A stretch of 64,000 nucleotides of DNA from Fusibacter ferrireducens (GCF_015352425.1 NZ_JADKNH010000004.1:82013-146012), one strand, 5' to 3'; shown: positions 43,664 to 54,654, numbered from the stretch's first letter. Made by a program: numbers and translations. The notes: generated from the letters alone by a model not told the origin.

Positions 43664-45433
43664 ATGAATAAGATTCAATTCAGTGAACTGAAAGTTTCAG
43701 AAGAAATTCTGAAAGCCGTTGAAGCTATGGGATTCGAGGAAGCTACTCCTATACAGACAATGGCGATTCCCGTAGCATTAGAAGGTAGAGATTTGGTAGG
43801 TCAGGCACAAACGGGTACAGGTAAAACAGCAGCCTTTACAATTCCGATGCTTGAAACGATTGATGTGTCAAATCGTGGTGTTCAAGCACTTATACTCTGT
43901 CCAACACGTGAGCTTGCCGTACAAATTTCTGAGGAAGTAAGCAAAATTGCAAAGTTTAGAAGAAGCATTAGCATTATGCCTATTTATGGTGGACAAGATA
44001 TTGAAAGACAGATTAGAGGTCTTAGAAAGGGCGTTCATATTGTAATTGGGACACCTGGTAGAGTATTAGATCATCTTAGAAGAAAAACACTTAAATTAGC
44101 AGATTTAAAGATGCTTATATTAGATGAAGCAGATGAGATGCTCAACATGGGCTTCAGAGAGGATATTGAGCTCGTACTGGACAGTGTAGATCATGAAATC
44201 CAAACCATGCTGTTTTCCGCAACAATGCCAAAGGAAATCATGAGAATCATCAATAAATACCAGAAAAATCCAGAAATTTTGAAGGTAGCTCATAAAGAAC
44301 TGACAACGCCAAATATCAAGCAAGTTTATTTGGAAATGAAAGATAAGGATAAACTTGAGATTTTAAGTAGGCTTGTGGACATTTATGATTATAAATTATC
44401 TATCGTATTTTGCAACACAAAGAAACGTGTGGACGAAGTAACCGATATGCTACAGGCAAGAGGTTACCAATGTGATAAGATCCACGGTGATATGAAGCAA
44501 GCGTTGAGAATGAACGTTATCAATAAATTCAAACGTGGTGATATTGATCTCTTAGTTGCGACAGATGTTGCGGCAAGAGGACTTGATGTTGAAAATGTCG
44601 AGGCCGTATTCAATTATGATATGCCAAGCCATGAAGAATACTATGTACACAGAATCGGCAGAACAGGTAGAGCAGGTAAAGAAGGCGTCTCATTTACCTT
44701 TGTAACTTACAGAGAGTATCATTTGCTTAGAAATATTAAGCAGTATACAAAGTCAGATATCGTTCATCATCCAATTCCAAAGATTACAGATATTGAAGCT
44801 ATGAAACGCGAATTGTTCCTTAGAAAGGTAAAAGAACGTATTGAAGAAGGTCTTGATGCCAAGTTCATTAAGATCATTGAAGAATTTTCTGATGATGTCT
44901 TTTCACCAATTGAAATTGCAGCTGCATTACTTCAAATGGAGCTTGAAATGGAAAAGACAAAAGAAATTGATTCAATAGACAACGAAAAGAAAGTTAGAAG
45001 CGGTAATTCAAGATCTGATTCAAGATCAGACCAAAGATCGGGGTCTAAGTACAGAGGCAGAAACTCTGGACCGATGATTCGTATGCACATTAATGTGGGT
45101 AACAATCATCATGTGCGTCCAAGAGATATTGTTGGTGCTATTGCCAATGAAGCCAAAATTGATGGCAGTCTCATTGGCAGTGTGGATATTTATGATTCAT
45201 TCTCATTTGTTGAAATTCCTGAAAGCCATGCAGACAGTGTTCTGGAAAGAATGGACAAAAGACAGATTAAAGGAAAACCTATTTCGATTGAACGTGCTAA
45301 GGGCAGAACGAATGATAGAGGCAAAGATCGCGGCAAAGATCGTGGGAAAGAACATCGAGGTTTCAGAAGTAAAGAAGGTAATTTCGATGGCGATAAAAAA
45401 AGGGTGCGTGTTAAAAAAACAGTAAAGAATTAA
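43664..45433 (+). CDS. DEAD-box ATP-dependent RNA helicase
   Basis: A 589-residue helicase with Q motif TPIQTMAIP, motif I AQTGTGKT, DEAD box LDEADEM, SAT motif, and motif VI HRIGRTGRAGKEG. A C-terminal DbpA-type RNA-binding domain (about 455-535) follows an Arg/Ser-rich stretch, and the tail has RGKDRGKDRGKEHRG repeats. Its role is ribosome assembly or RNA decay, especially in the cold. CshA/DeaD is the closest group. Confidence 0.93.
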   Translation: MNKIQFSELKVSEEILKAVEAMGFEEATPIQTMAIPVALEGRDLVGQAQTGTGKTAAFTIPMLETIDVSNRGVQALILCPTRELAVQISEEVSKIAKFRRSISIMPIYGGQDIERQIRGLRKGVHIVIGTPGRVLDHLRRKTLKLADLKMLILDEADEMLNMGFREDIELVLDSVDHEIQTMLFSATMPKEIMRIINKYQKNPEILKVAHKELTTPNIKQVYLEMKDKDKLEILSRLVDIYDYKLSIVFCNTKKRVDEVTDMLQARGYQCDKIHGDMKQALRMNVINKFKRGDIDLLVATDVAARGLDVENVEAVFNYDMPSHEEYYVHRIGRTGRAGKEGVSFTFVTYREYHLLRNIKQYTKSDIVHHPIPKITDIEAMKRELFLRKVKERIEEGLDAKFIKIIEEFSDDVFSPIEIAAALLQMELEMEKTKEIDSIDNEKKVRSGNSRSDSRSDQRSGSKYRGRNSGPMIRMHINVGNNHHVRPRDIVGAIANEAKIDGSLIGSVDIYDSFSFVEIPESHADSVLERMDKRQIKGKPISIERAKGRTNDRGKDRGKDRGKEHRGFRSKEGNFDGDKKRVRVKKTVKN

Positions 45434-45463
45434 TAGAATTATGAATTAGATTTAGAATGATAG

Positions 45464-45502
45464 AGTTCAGTGCATTATGAAAATGTACTGGACTTTTTGT
45501 TT
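45464..45502 (+). terminator. Terminator of the helicase gene
   Basis: AGTTCAGTGCAT (45464-45475) pairs with ATGTACTGGACT (45483-45494) over 12 bp with wobbles, followed by a long T tract. Confidence 0.85.
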
Positions 45503-45580
45503 TTTTTGATTTGAAAAAGGTATATATAAATTGCGAAGTAGTGGGACATGTTGTTAGTTATTGTTAGGGGAGTGAAGTAC

Positions 45581-47680
45581 ATGAAAAAAATATCGACTAG
45601 AATCATTCTTGCAATTATGTTAACGTCATTTATTTTAGTATTTGTTATGGGGACAGTAAGTTATCTCAGTGTGAAGTCAATTCTTATTTCGGATGCAGAA
45701 CAAAATTTAGTAGGTATTGTTGATAAGAATGCAAGCGAAATCGAGGCGTCCATAACGAGTGTTGTTACTTTGACAAATCAAATTTCAAATATTGTTGTCA
45801 GCAATATGGACTTTGACAAAGTGAAAAATAATGAAACTGAAATGAAAAATTTCAAAAGTGGTATTGAGACTGTTCTAAAGGGTTCGATCCAGTCGCTTTC
45901 AGCACAAAGTGGATGGATTATCTTTGATGATGCTGTCATTAAAAATCCTGGCATCGTTTCGTTTGCAAAATCAGATGATGGCACTTATAAGAAAGATGAA
46001 GAATACAATGCTAGAGAATCTGGATACGGTGAAGATGCGTGGTTTAAGGGTGCTATTGAGAATGGTAGCAACTGGACGGAACCGTATTATTGGGAACCTT
46101 GGGATGCTATGGTGATCTCCTATAGTCAAAGCGTTTCAAAAGATGGTCAAATCATTGGTGTTGCAGGGACAGAATATTTTTTTGACACTCTTAAAGAGCG
46201 TTTAAGTCAAATTAAGATTTATGATACGGGCTATGCCACTTTAATGGATAAAGATTTTAACTTTCTCTATCATCCAGATGAAAAGGCAACTAATTTAAGA
46301 GAACTTGCTGGTGGTGATCTCAGTTACCTTGCAGATGAAATCCAAAGCGGGGATACATCTGGCTTGATAAATTATACGTATCAAGGCAAAAAGAAAATTT
46401 TGTCCTATTATAAGCTCAGCAATGGTTGGTATCTAACTGCAAATCCTGTCTTATCTGAAATCTATGCGGATTTAAATAGGTTGACCTTTGTTTTTGTCAT
46501 CATAGGAATTGTTGCCGTTGCAGGTGCTGCTCTAATTGCACTTTTTATCGGGAAAAAACTTGCAAAATCAATTGAACAGTTTAGAACGGCTTTTGAAATT
46601 GGCTCAAGTGGAAATTTAACAGCCCGAATTGATATCCGAGAGAAGGATGAATTTGGGATCATGGGGGACCATTATAATAGTTTTATTGAAAAAACACATC
46701 AAGTGGTTTCAGAAATTGGCAGGGTTATTCTCAGAGCCGAAGAGAGTAACGATCGCATACACAAAGGCATGGACAATGTTATTCATGGTGAAGAGAGCAT
46801 TTATAAAAATGAAATCAAAGCGCCAATTACACTTGGCATAGATCAACTTCAAAGGCGTCTAAGTGAAGTTTTGGATAACGTCAAAAATCAGGTGGCAGGG
46901 ACAGAAGAGTCTTTGGCGGGGCTTGAAGAGATTTTAGCTTCCACAAGAGATTCATTTTATAAGACAGAAGCAGCACTTGAATACTCTGAGAAAACAAGTC
47001 AGATTGCAACTTCAAGCTACTCGAGCATTGAAACAATGAATAATAATATGGGAACAATTGATGTCAATGTTGCCAATGCCAATACTCAAATCGTCAAACT
47101 CTCTCAACTATCCGAAGATATTGGGGGAATATTGGTGACAATTAATTCCATTTCAGAACAGACGAACTTACTTGCTTTAAATGCAGCAATTGAAGCTGCA
47201 AGAGCTGGAGAAGCTGGCAAAGGCTTTGCAGTGGTAGCTGATGAAATACGTAAACTTGCAGAACAGACGAGTTCAGAGACTGATAAAATCAAGAATATCA
47301 TTGAAAACATCCAACAAGAAGTCAAAGTGGTACAAAAGGCAAACGAGAAAGTCAGTCTAAGCGTTCAAGATGGTATTTCCATCTCAAATCAAGTGAAATC
47401 CAGCATCAACGAAATTTTAGAAAAGGCAAAAGTCAATTTGGAACATATCAGGGCAGTTTCATTGACTTCGAAAGAACAGATTGAAGCATCAGAGGAAATT
47501 ACGAAAGCAGTTAGCGATATTGCAAGTAACTCAGTGGAAATTGAGACATTAATCAATGACTCTTATAATTCATTTGCGAGCATTGCAAAATCACTTAACC
47601 AAAATACAGCAGATATTGATGCCTTAACGGCTGACATGGAGAAACTGGCAGATGAGATCAAATTCTTCAAAGTAGAGTAA
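45581..47680 (+). CDS. Methyl-accepting chemotaxis protein, double-Cache sensor
   Basis: The ATG at 45581 behind AGGGGAG gives 699 residues. Signal TM at about 8-30, a large extracytoplasmic dCache_1 domain (about 35-305, with [18 protein letters not shown], then GVAGTEYFF), TM2 (about 312-335), HAMP, and a long cytoplasmic domain with tip [19 protein letters not shown]. dCache_1 often binds amino acids. The 699-residue length reflects the large sensor. Confidence 0.93.
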   Translation: MKKISTRIILAIMLTSFILVFVMGTVSYLSVKSILISDAEQNLVGIVDKNASEIEASITSVVTLTNQISNIVVSNMDFDKVKNNETEMKNFKSGIETVLKGSIQSLSAQSGWIIFDDAVIKNPGIVSFAKSDDGTYKKDEEYNARESGYGEDAWFKGAIENGSNWTEPYYWEPWDAMVISYSQSVSKDGQIIGVAGTEYFFDTLKERLSQIKIYDTGYATLMDKDFNFLYHPDEKATNLRELAGGDLSYLADEIQSGDTSGLINYTYQGKKKILSYYKLSNGWYLTANPVLSEIYADLNRLTFVFVIIGIVAVAGAALIALFIGKKLAKSIEQFRTAFEIGSSGNLTARIDIREKDEFGIMGDHYNSFIEKTHQVVSEIGRVILRAEESNDRIHKGMDNVIHGEESIYKNEIKAPITLGIDQLQRRLSEVLDNVKNQVAGTEESLAGLEEILASTRDSFYKTEAALEYSEKTSQIATSSYSSIETMNNNMGTIDVNVANANTQIVKLSQLSEDIGGILVTINSISEQTNLLALNAAIEAARAGEAGKGFAVVADEIRKLAEQTSSETDKIKNIIENIQQEVKVVQKANEKVSLSVQDGISISNQVKSSINEILEKAKVNLEHIRAVSLTSKEQIEASEEITKAVSDIASNSVEIETLINDSYNSFASIAKSLNQNTADIDALTADMEKLADEIKFFKVE

Positions 47681-47739
47681 AATAATCGTCTAAAAACTTA
47701 CCCGCTTCTAGCTTCTTTTTAATCTTTCTAAAAGAGGAT

Positions 47740-47783
47740 CTTAATCTTAAGAGCCTACAATGAGAACATAGATTAAGATTAAG
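47740..47783 (+). promoter_or_regulatory. Hairpin abutting the RBS of the DUF4342 gene
   Basis: CTTAATCTTAA (47740-47750) pairs perfectly with TTAAGATTAAG (47773-47783), and the 3' arm ends directly at the AGGAGG RBS (47784). Stem formation could affect initiation, or the repeat could be a DNA operator. Confidence 0.5.
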
Positions 47784-47795
47784 AGGAGGTAACAC

Positions 47796-48215
47796 ATGAG
47801 TTTATCACTAGAAAAAATTGATTTGTTAATGGAGCGTGCAAATGTGTCCTATAAAGAGGCAAAAGAAACGCTGGAAGAGACAGATGGCGATTTGCTTGAA
47901 GCATTAATTCGCTTAGAGAAAGCTGAAAAAATTTTAGAACCAGAAAAATCAGCATCAGAAAAGAATAGAGCAACAAAAGAAGCGATTAAATCTAAAAGCA
48001 AATCCTTTTTCAATGATCTCAAAGAAACACGATTTAAAATTAAAAATAAGGAAAAAGACGTTGTAGATGTGTCTTTATTGACGGCATCGATTGCAACTTT
48101 GGTCACAATGCCAGTGTCTATTTTCGTTTTAGCAACACCATATCTATTTGGGCACAAAATTGTGGTTGGGAAAGAACCCTTAGAAACCAAAAAAGATTCT
48201 GAGACAGAAAAATAA
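47796..48215 (+). CDS. UBA-like / DUF4342 protein
   Basis: A 139-residue protein with an N-terminal UBA-like helical domain (residues 5-45, NVSYKEAKETLEETDGDLLEALIRLE, as in EF-Ts and NAC), a charged linker and a hydrophobic C-terminal segment (about 98-122). The combination matches DUF4342 proteins of unknown function. AGGAGG directly precedes the start. Confidence 0.8.
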   Translation: MSLSLEKIDLLMERANVSYKEAKETLEETDGDLLEALIRLEKAEKILEPEKSASEKNRATKEAIKSKSKSFFNDLKETRFKIKNKEKDVVDVSLLTASIATLVTMPVSIFVLATPYLFGHKIVVGKEPLETKKDSETEK

Positions 48216-48425
48216 TGTGGATGTCGGGAAATAATTAGCTCGAATGTTGTTGCTGTTATGGTTGGTTTGGGTATCGATCTCATTGCGTATGTATTTATAT
48301 TTTTAACAATTCTAAAAAAATGACCTATTTGCAGCCAAATTTAATCGGAAATAGATTATAATGGTGGTGAGGTCATATCGTTTTAAGATTATGAATTTAG
48401 AATACATTTATAGGAGAAAAAGACC

Positions 48426-48755
48426 ATGCCACATATTATCATTAAAGGTGCTTCAGAAGAACATGTGAAGGAAATTAGCAAGACACTTGTAAAGCCAATG
48501 TCTGAAATTATCAAATGTCCAGAAGATCATATTACCATTGAGTATCTGCCAACCGTATTTTATCAAAACGGTGTTGCTGGGCAAGGGGCTTATCCCTTTG
48601 TGAATATTCAGTGGTTTAAGAGAGATGAGATGGCTTGCAAGCAGATTGCGGAATTGTTTAATACTTTTTTTATTCAAAAAAAATACGCTGAGAATGCCGT
48701 TATCTTTACGGACTTAATCCCAACGTATTATTTTGAAAATGGCCAACACTTTTAA
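48426..48755 (+). CDS. DUF1904 protein (tautomerase-like)
   Basis: A 109-residue protein starting MPHIIIKG. The family has a tautomerase-like fold, and Pro2 would become the N-terminal residue after Met removal, as in catalytic tautomerases. Function unknown. It overlaps the convergent methyltransferase gene end by 4 bp. Confidence 0.75.
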   Translation: MPHIIIKGASEEHVKEISKTLVKPMSEIIKCPEDHITIEYLPTVFYQNGVAGQGAYPFVNIQWFKRDEMACKQIAELFNTFFIQKKYAENAVIFTDLIPTYYFENGQHF

Positions 48756-49981
48756 GGATTGACCGTTTTGGATTTTTTTATGACTTTAATAAAGGCAACT
48801 TTTAAGTAGTTGCTCTCAGGATAAGCGTGGTTTGTTCTGAAATCTTTCGGTAATTGATGGATTTCTAGAATTTCAAATCGCGCTTTTCCCATGTTAAAGG
48901 CCTTGCCAATCATCTGCTTAAATTTTTCTAGGTCAATGGTGCTTGAATTATTCGAAGCCACTATGATGCCATTATTCACTGTAATTTTTATGGTTTCTGC
49001 AAGTAGAGTAGGATAGTCTTTTTCTGCAGAGAAAACAAAATTTTTTGACTTAGCAAAACTTGGTGGATCTAGAATAACCATATCAAATTTGAGACCTTTT
49101 TTATCACAGTAATTAAAATATTTAAAGACATCTTCAACGACAATCGAATGATCTTCAAGATTTATATTGTTGAGTCTGAAGTTCTCTTGGGTCCGTTCAA
49201 GGCTTCTGTTTGCAAGGTCAACACTGGTCGTATTTCGTGCGCCGCCTTTGGCAGCAAATACTGAAAAGGCTCCTGTATAAGAAAATAAATTTAGAATATT
49301 TTTACCTTTCGAGTAGTTGTTTCTAATGGTGCGACGCACTTCGCGCTGATCAAGGAAAATGCCAACCATGGCACCATCATTAAAGTAAACAGCAAACCGT
49401 TCTCCATTTTCTTTAATAATAATTGGGAATGTCACTGGTTTTCCAGCGATCAATCCGTCATTTTCTTCAATCAGATCATGATCAAATCTCAATTTTTCGT
49501 AAATGGCATCGTATTCGACGATTTCCTTTAAACTTTTGACAATGTTATCTTTAAAACTGAAGATCCCCTGACTGTACCAGTTGATGAGGTAAATGCCATC
49601 GAAGAAATCTATGGTTAAACCGCCAATGCCATCCCCTTCTCCATTAAAAACTCTAAAAGCACTCGTTTTAGGATTGTTATAGAGTTTTATACGTTTTTCA
49701 ATCGCACTGTACAATTTCTTTTTGAAATAAAGTGCATCTATTTTTTCCTTTTCGATACGACTCAATACCCAACCAATACCTTTATTTTGGATGCCATAGT
49801 ACGCGGTGGCAATAAAATGGCCTCTTTCATCCGTTAATTTAAGAAGTGTACCTTCTTGGATGCTGTTGTCTTCAAAAACATGATTGCCCATAACCGCTTC
49901 TTTAAAGAGCAAGGGGTACTGATTTTTATATTTATCTAAATGGCGTTGGTGAATCTTTAATTCCAGAAATTTATGTTTCAT
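48752..49981 (-). CDS. Class I rRNA methyltransferase (RlmI/RlmK-like, PUA domain)
   Basis: The ATG at 49981 with AGGAGG upstream gives 409 residues. The N-terminal PUA-like domain (about 1-75) is followed by an EEHUD-type linker and a Rossmann methyltransferase with NLFSYTGAFSVFAAKGGA (SAM motif) and LDPPSFAKSK (catalytic motif IV). It probably makes m5C in 23S rRNA; the exact site is not deducible. Confidence 0.88.
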   Translation of the reverse strand: MKHKFLELKIHQRHLDKYKNQYPLLFKEAVMGNHVFEDNSIQEGTLLKLTDERGHFIATAYYGIQNKGIGWVLSRIEKEKIDALYFKKKLYSAIEKRIKLYNNPKTSAFRVFNGEGDGIGGLTIDFFDGIYLINWYSQGIFSFKDNIVKSLKEIVEYDAIYEKLRFDHDLIEENDGLIAGKPVTFPIIIKENGERFAVYFNDGAMVGIFLDQREVRRTIRNNYSKGKNILNLFSYTGAFSVFAAKGGARNTTSVDLANRSLERTQENFRLNNINLEDHSIVVEDVFKYFNYCDKKGLKFDMVILDPPSFAKSKNFVFSAEKDYPTLLAETIKITVNNGIIVASNNSSTIDLEKFKQMIGKAFNMGKARFEILEIHQLPKDFRTNHAYPESNYLKVAFIKVIKKSKTVNP

Positions 49982-50130
49982 ATTGCCTCCTATGCTAACG
50001 TATACTGAACGTCCTACCATTATATTATATACCATCTAATTAAACAATTAAAAAAGATGTTTTACACGAAAACATTGTATACAAAGTACAAGGTTAGTGC
50101 TAAAATGAGGATGTATTAGAGGAGGGACAT

Positions 50131-51795
50131 ATGTCAACATTCATACCTAAGTTATTTACAACTTTAAAAGGATACAATAAGGAACAGTTTTTCAGTGATG
50201 TCACTGCAGGCATTATCGTTGCAATTATAGCATTGCCGCTTTCAATCGCACTTGGCATATCATCAGGTGTCACGCCAGAAAGAGGCCTTTTTACTGCAAT
50301 TATAGCAGGTTTTATCATTTCACTACTCGGCGGCAGTCGTGTTCTCATAGGGGGCCCAACAGGTGCTTTCATGGTGATCGTCTATGGCATTGTGATGCAG
50401 TATGGCCTTGATGGCTTAATTTTGGCCACGATGATGGCGGGGGTGTTTTTAATTCTAATGGGTGTCTTGAAATTGGGTAACCTGATTAAATTCATGCCAT
50501 ACCCCATAACGACAGGGTTCACAAGCGGCATTGCAGTGGTCATATTTTCTTCTCAAATTAAGGATTTTTTTGGACTTACAATAGAAACAGTTCCAACTGA
50601 ATTTGTCGAGAAATGGCGTGTTTATTTTGAAAACTTTAATACGCTTCATATGGAAAGTGCTCTTATTGGAATCATTGCGCTTTTGATCATTATATTTTGG
50701 CCAAAGGTCAACAAGAAAATTCCTGGTTCGCTCATTGCGTTAATTGTAACGACTTTAATCGTGACTTTAGGCCATTTAGATGTACCCACAATCGGTTCAA
50801 AATTTGGAGTTCTTTCATCCAGTTTTCCAGCACCGCATTTTCCGGAAATATCAATTGAGCGGTTGCAGTTGCTTCTCAAACCGGCATTTACTATTGCAAT
50901 GCTAGGGGCTATTGAATCACTGCTCGCATGTGTCGTTTCTGATGGTATGATCGGTGGAAAACACCGATCGAATATGGAGCTTGTGGCACAGGGGATTGCC
51001 AATATTGCATCGGGCTTGTTTGGTGGCATTCCAGCTACAGGTGCAATCGCAAGAACCGCAGCAAACATAAAAAATGGCGGGAGGACACCGGTTGCAGGCA
51101 TGGTACATGCAGTTGTGCTCCTGTTGATTGTACTCATATTTATGCCACTTGCTCAGATGATTCCATTGGCATCATTGGCAGCCATTCTTATTATTGTTGC
51201 CTACAATATGAGCGAATGGCGTGAATTTTTAGGGCTTCTAAGCGCACCGAAGAGTGATGTCATTGTGCTTTTGGTGACCTTTTTCTTGACCGTGGCAGTG
51301 GACTTGGTCGTTGCGATTCAATTTGGCATCATACTGGCAGCTTTTCTATTTGTCAAGCGGATGTCAGATGTGGCAGAGGTCAATCACCTCATGTACGAGG
51401 CTGGTGAAGAAAATGATTTAACGGCAGAAGAACTTACAGAACAAACCAAGAATATTACAATTTATGAGATCAACGGGCCATTTTTCTTTGGAATTGCAGA
51501 TAAGTTCATCAATACACTTGATGAAGTACAATATGATACTCAATATTTGATTATTCGAATGCGCAATGTCCCTGCGATGGATGCCACCGCTTATCATGGC
51601 ATTAAGAGGCTTGAAAAACTTTGCAAAACGTATAAGATTGAGCTTCTTTTTTCCGGTGTCAATGAACAACCTTATAAAATGATGCAACAAGATGGGTTTA
51701 TAGAACGAATAGGCGAGTCTTCTTTCTTTGATTCCGTACATGAGGCCAAAGCTTATGCAGAAAAAAAATTAGCAGCATCTAAAAAGAGTGCGTAG
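50131..51795 (+). CDS. SulP family anion transporter with STAS domain
   Basis: A 554-residue protein with about 10-12 membrane helices, the SulP signature (AGIIVAIIALPLSIALGISSG and GGPTGAF) and a C-terminal STAS domain (about 440-550). Bacterial members carry bicarbonate, sulfate or dicarboxylates; the substrate is unknown here. AGGAGGG precedes the ATG. Confidence 0.9.
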   Translation: MSTFIPKLFTTLKGYNKEQFFSDVTAGIIVAIIALPLSIALGISSGVTPERGLFTAIIAGFIISLLGGSRVLIGGPTGAFMVIVYGIVMQYGLDGLILATMMAGVFLILMGVLKLGNLIKFMPYPITTGFTSGIAVVIFSSQIKDFFGLTIETVPTEFVEKWRVYFENFNTLHMESALIGIIALLIIIFWPKVNKKIPGSLIALIVTTLIVTLGHLDVPTIGSKFGVLSSSFPAPHFPEISIERLQLLLKPAFTIAMLGAIESLLACVVSDGMIGGKHRSNMELVAQGIANIASGLFGGIPATGAIARTAANIKNGGRTPVAGMVHAVVLLLIVLIFMPLAQMIPLASLAAILIIVAYNMSEWREFLGLLSAPKSDVIVLLVTFFLTVAVDLVVAIQFGIILAAFLFVKRMSDVAEVNHLMYEAGEENDLTAEELTEQTKNITIYEINGPFFFGIADKFINTLDEVQYDTQYLIIRMRNVPAMDATAYHGIKRLEKLCKTYKIELLFSGVNEQPYKMMQQDGFIERIGESSFFDSVHEAKAYAEKKLAASKKSA

Positions 51796-51800
51796 GTCAG

Positions 51801-51838
51801 AAATGAATGTATAAATCAAAAATGAGTGCATAAATCAA
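51801..51838 (+). repeat. Two tandem 19-bp repeats
   Basis: AAATGAATGTATAAATCAA is followed directly by AAATGAGTGCATAAATCAA, with two differences, just after the SulP gene. It is probably a small slippage duplication without known function. Confidence 0.7.
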
Positions 51839-51915
51839 AACTAGGGTATAAAGATAAAGGTTGTTTAGTAGAAATGACTATAAGACTATGAAATCTGTAA
51901 ATTGAGGAGAACCCT

Positions 51916-53298
51916 ATGTTTAAAGACAGAATAACTTTCCTAAATGATCGATCCATTACAGAGGGACATTATGTGCTTTACTGGATGCAACAGGCTCAAA
52001 GAACGATTAATAATCATGCACTCAGCTATGCAATAGAGTGTGCAAACAATTTAAAGTGCCCTTTAGTGGTGCTTTTTGTCGTTTCAAAACATTATCCCAA
52101 TGCCAATTTAAGGCACTATCAGTTTATGCTTGAAGGGCTTAAAGATATCATGCCAAAACTTAAGAGACTTGGATGTCATTTTCATATGGAGATGGGGTCA
52201 CCTGAAGAAGTTGTTCTCAGAATTTCAAAAGAGGCAAGACAAACAGTGTTGGATATGGGCTATCTTAAACATGAAAGAGAGAGCCGTGATATTCTAGCTC
52301 AGAAAATACAGCATTGTGTTGTGATGGTCGATACGAATTGTGTGGTGCCGGTGAGTCGGGCTTATCCTAAAGAAGCGTATGCAGCTTATGCCATAAGACC
52401 TGCTATTTTAAAGCAGTTAAATGATTTTACTCAAGAGGTTGTCTTGTGTAAAGTCAAAAATCCATGGACAGAAGATGATAAAAACCAGAGAACACATTTA
52501 ATAGAAGCCAATTTATTAGAAAAAGATATTTCTGGGGCATTGAGCGATCTAGAAAATTTCATGGATAGGTATCTTAGTCATTTGGAATCTCTGCCAGATG
52601 TAAGTGCGTATTTTCTGGGTGGAGAGCAGGAAGCTTTAAAGCGCTTGAAGCGGTTTTTAGATCAAAATATAATGCATTATAGCAGTCGACCAGATGCAAA
52701 TAATGACTCAAAACTCAGTCCTTATCTGCATTTTGGTCAGATTAGCACTTTGACCATTTACTTAGAGATGCTTAAACGCAATCAAATGAATGATGATTTC
52801 CTGGAACAGCTCATCATTAGAAGAGAACTTGCTGTAAACTTCGTGTACTACAATGATCACTACAGAACATCGTTAGAGGCAATACTCCCAGAATGGGCGT
52901 GGAACACCCTTAAAGCACATGAAGCAGACACAAGTGTCCAATATACGCTTGAAGACATAGAAATGGGCAAAACAGATGATCGCTATTTTAACACAGCCCA
53001 GCATGAAATGGTGTATACAGGTCACATGAATGGTTATATGCGTATGTATTGGGGCAAGAAAATTCTAGAATGGTCCAAGACGCCCACTGAAGCATTTGAA
53101 AGATTACTGTATTTGAATGACAAGTACGAGCTGGATGGTAGAGATGCCAATGGATACACAGGTATAGCTTGGATATTCGGAAAACACGATAGGGCTTGGA
53201 GAGAGCGTCAAAAATTCGGAAAGATCCGTTATATGAATGCCTCTGGCCTTGAGCGCAAATTTGATATGACGCGATATGGTGATTTTTTAGAAAAATAA
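51916..53298 (+). CDS. phr: Class II CPD photolyase
   Basis: A 460-residue flavoprotein that repairs cyclobutane pyrimidine dimers with light. The N-terminal photolyase Rossmann domain opens with VLYWMQQAQR, typical of class II. The FAD-binding helical domain contains LSPYLHFGQIS, the YTGHMNGYMRMYWGKKI segment and DGRDANGYTGIAWIFG, all class II features. Its presence suggests a habitat with light exposure. TTGAGGAG precedes the ATG. Confidence 0.93.
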   Translation: MFKDRITFLNDRSITEGHYVLYWMQQAQRTINNHALSYAIECANNLKCPLVVLFVVSKHYPNANLRHYQFMLEGLKDIMPKLKRLGCHFHMEMGSPEEVVLRISKEARQTVLDMGYLKHERESRDILAQKIQHCVVMVDTNCVVPVSRAYPKEAYAAYAIRPAILKQLNDFTQEVVLCKVKNPWTEDDKNQRTHLIEANLLEKDISGALSDLENFMDRYLSHLESLPDVSAYFLGGEQEALKRLKRFLDQNIMHYSSRPDANNDSKLSPYLHFGQISTLTIYLEMLKRNQMNDDFLEQLIIRRELAVNFVYYNDHYRTSLEAILPEWAWNTLKAHEADTSVQYTLEDIEMGKTDDRYFNTAQHEMVYTGHMNGYMRMYWGKKILEWSKTPTEAFERLLYLNDKYELDGRDANGYTGIAWIFGKHDRAWRERQKFGKIRYMNASGLERKFDMTRYGDFLEK

Positions 53299-53406
53299 AG
53301 ATGGGGGCATGATATTTTGGTATGAAATTTCAGGGTCTATAAACGGCATGATTTATTTGTGAAATGCATTTAGCACGATGTTATAAGTCACATGAAAAGC
53401 CACATG

Positions 53407-53483
53407 AAAAAGCCATATGAATACCTCAGAAGAGGGCTTTGAGAGCAGAAGCGCTTTCCTGAGGGACTCATATGGCTTTTTTA
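53407..53483. terminator. Large bidirectional terminator phr/MCP
   Basis: AAAAAGCCATATGA (53407-53420) pairs perfectly with TCATATGGCTTTTT (53468-53481). CCTCAG/CTGAGG (53424-53429 with 53459-53464) adds a second helix and further pairing fills the inside. It is far longer than a minimal terminator and lies between convergent genes. Confidence 0.8.
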
Positions 53484-53511
53484 GAGGTTTTTATGCGCAG
53501 AGATCAGATGA

Positions 53512-54654
53512 CTAATGCGTCTGAAATAACTTGTCTACAATTTTTGTATCCTCCTGAATTTGATCAAAGATATTTTTAAGAAGGCTTGAGAGTGCGTCAG
53601 ATTGGGCGCGCAGTTTTTCAGTATGTTGCACAATATCTTGATAAATTTCGTTTTGTTGACTGGATTCATGATCCAATTGTTCAATGCCATCTATGATCTG
53701 TTGGATAAGTGATAAAATCTCAGCCAGTTGATCGACATTTTTCTTTGAAAATAAAAGCGTGTCTTCTAAATCCGTTGAAAGTGATTTACTCAGTTGGCTA
53801 TTCGCTTTTATTTCGACATTGAGTTCTGATTGAATTGCTTGAATTCTACCGAGAATCGTTTCTGTATGTAATGATAATTTTCGAATTTCATTTGCAACAA
53901 CTTCAAAACCTCTACCGTATTCTCCTGCACGAGAAGCTTCAATAGAAGCATTGAGTGCAAGCAATTGGATTTGACTTGAAATTTGGAAAATGGCAGAGAG
54001 TTCCGTATCAATTTCAGCGGAGACTTTAGACAACTTTTCATTGGAATCAAGGGCACTTTGGAGACCAGCAGTAAGTGCTTCAAGCGTCTTACTATTTGAA
54101 TTCATAAAGGCTAAAGTATCACCATATCTTAAATTGAGATGTTCTAAATCGTTTTTAGAAGTTTTAAGTGTGTGATTCACACGTGTTACTTGATCCGATA
54201 AACTGATCATGGCATCTGAAATCTCAATATTATGAAGATTTATGCTTTGATCTTCTTTTTGTATTTGTGAAGTTGTCTCCTGTGTACTTCTAAAATTGAG
54301 CATGAGCTCTTGAGAATATTTGGACAAGGCTTTCAACAACTGAGCTTGATCTTCAGAAACTTTTTGAATGGCTTGTTTTGAAAGGGCCATTTCACCCAGT
54401 AATTTTTGATTTTCCTGAAGTAATTTTACGGCATGGTCTTTACTAATACCACCAATCCAAGCGAATATGCCTAAAAAAAGTGGAGCACTATCTATCATGA
54501 AGAGCAGTTTGTTTTCAGCATGAATAAGGGCAATTGATCCAAAGGATAGAGGTTGCTTTTTTAAAATGAGTTCTAATGTAATTGCCATTAAAGGGAACAT
54601 AAGCCCAAATAAGCTACCTACTAAAAAATAATTTCGACGAATATGATTTTTCAT
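53512..54654 (-). CDS. Methyl-accepting chemotaxis-like protein without large sensor domain
   Basis: A 380-residue protein with two N-terminal membrane segments (about 10-30 and 50-72) separated by only a short loop, then a long coiled-coil signalling domain with tip [20 protein letters not shown]. It lacks HAMP and an external ligand domain, so it may sense membrane or cytoplasmic signals or couple to another receptor. The RBS AGGAGG precedes its start. Confidence 0.85.
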   Translation of the reverse strand: MKNHIRRNYFLVGSLFGLMFPLMAITLELILKKQPLSFGSIALIHAENKLLFMIDSAPLFLGIFAWIGGISKDHAVKLLQENQKLLGEMALSKQAIQKVSEDQAQLLKALSKYSQELMLNFRSTQETTSQIQKEDQSINLHNIEISDAMISLSDQVTRVNHTLKTSKNDLEHLNLRYGDTLAFMNSNSKTLEALTAGLQSALDSNEKLSKVSAEIDTELSAIFQISSQIQLLALNASIEASRAGEYGRGFEVVANEIRKLSLHTETILGRIQAIQSELNVEIKANSQLSKSLSTDLEDTLLFSKKNVDQLAEILSLIQQIIDGIEQLDHESSQQNEIYQDIVQHTEKLRAQSDALSSLLKNIFDQIQEDTKIVDKLFQTH

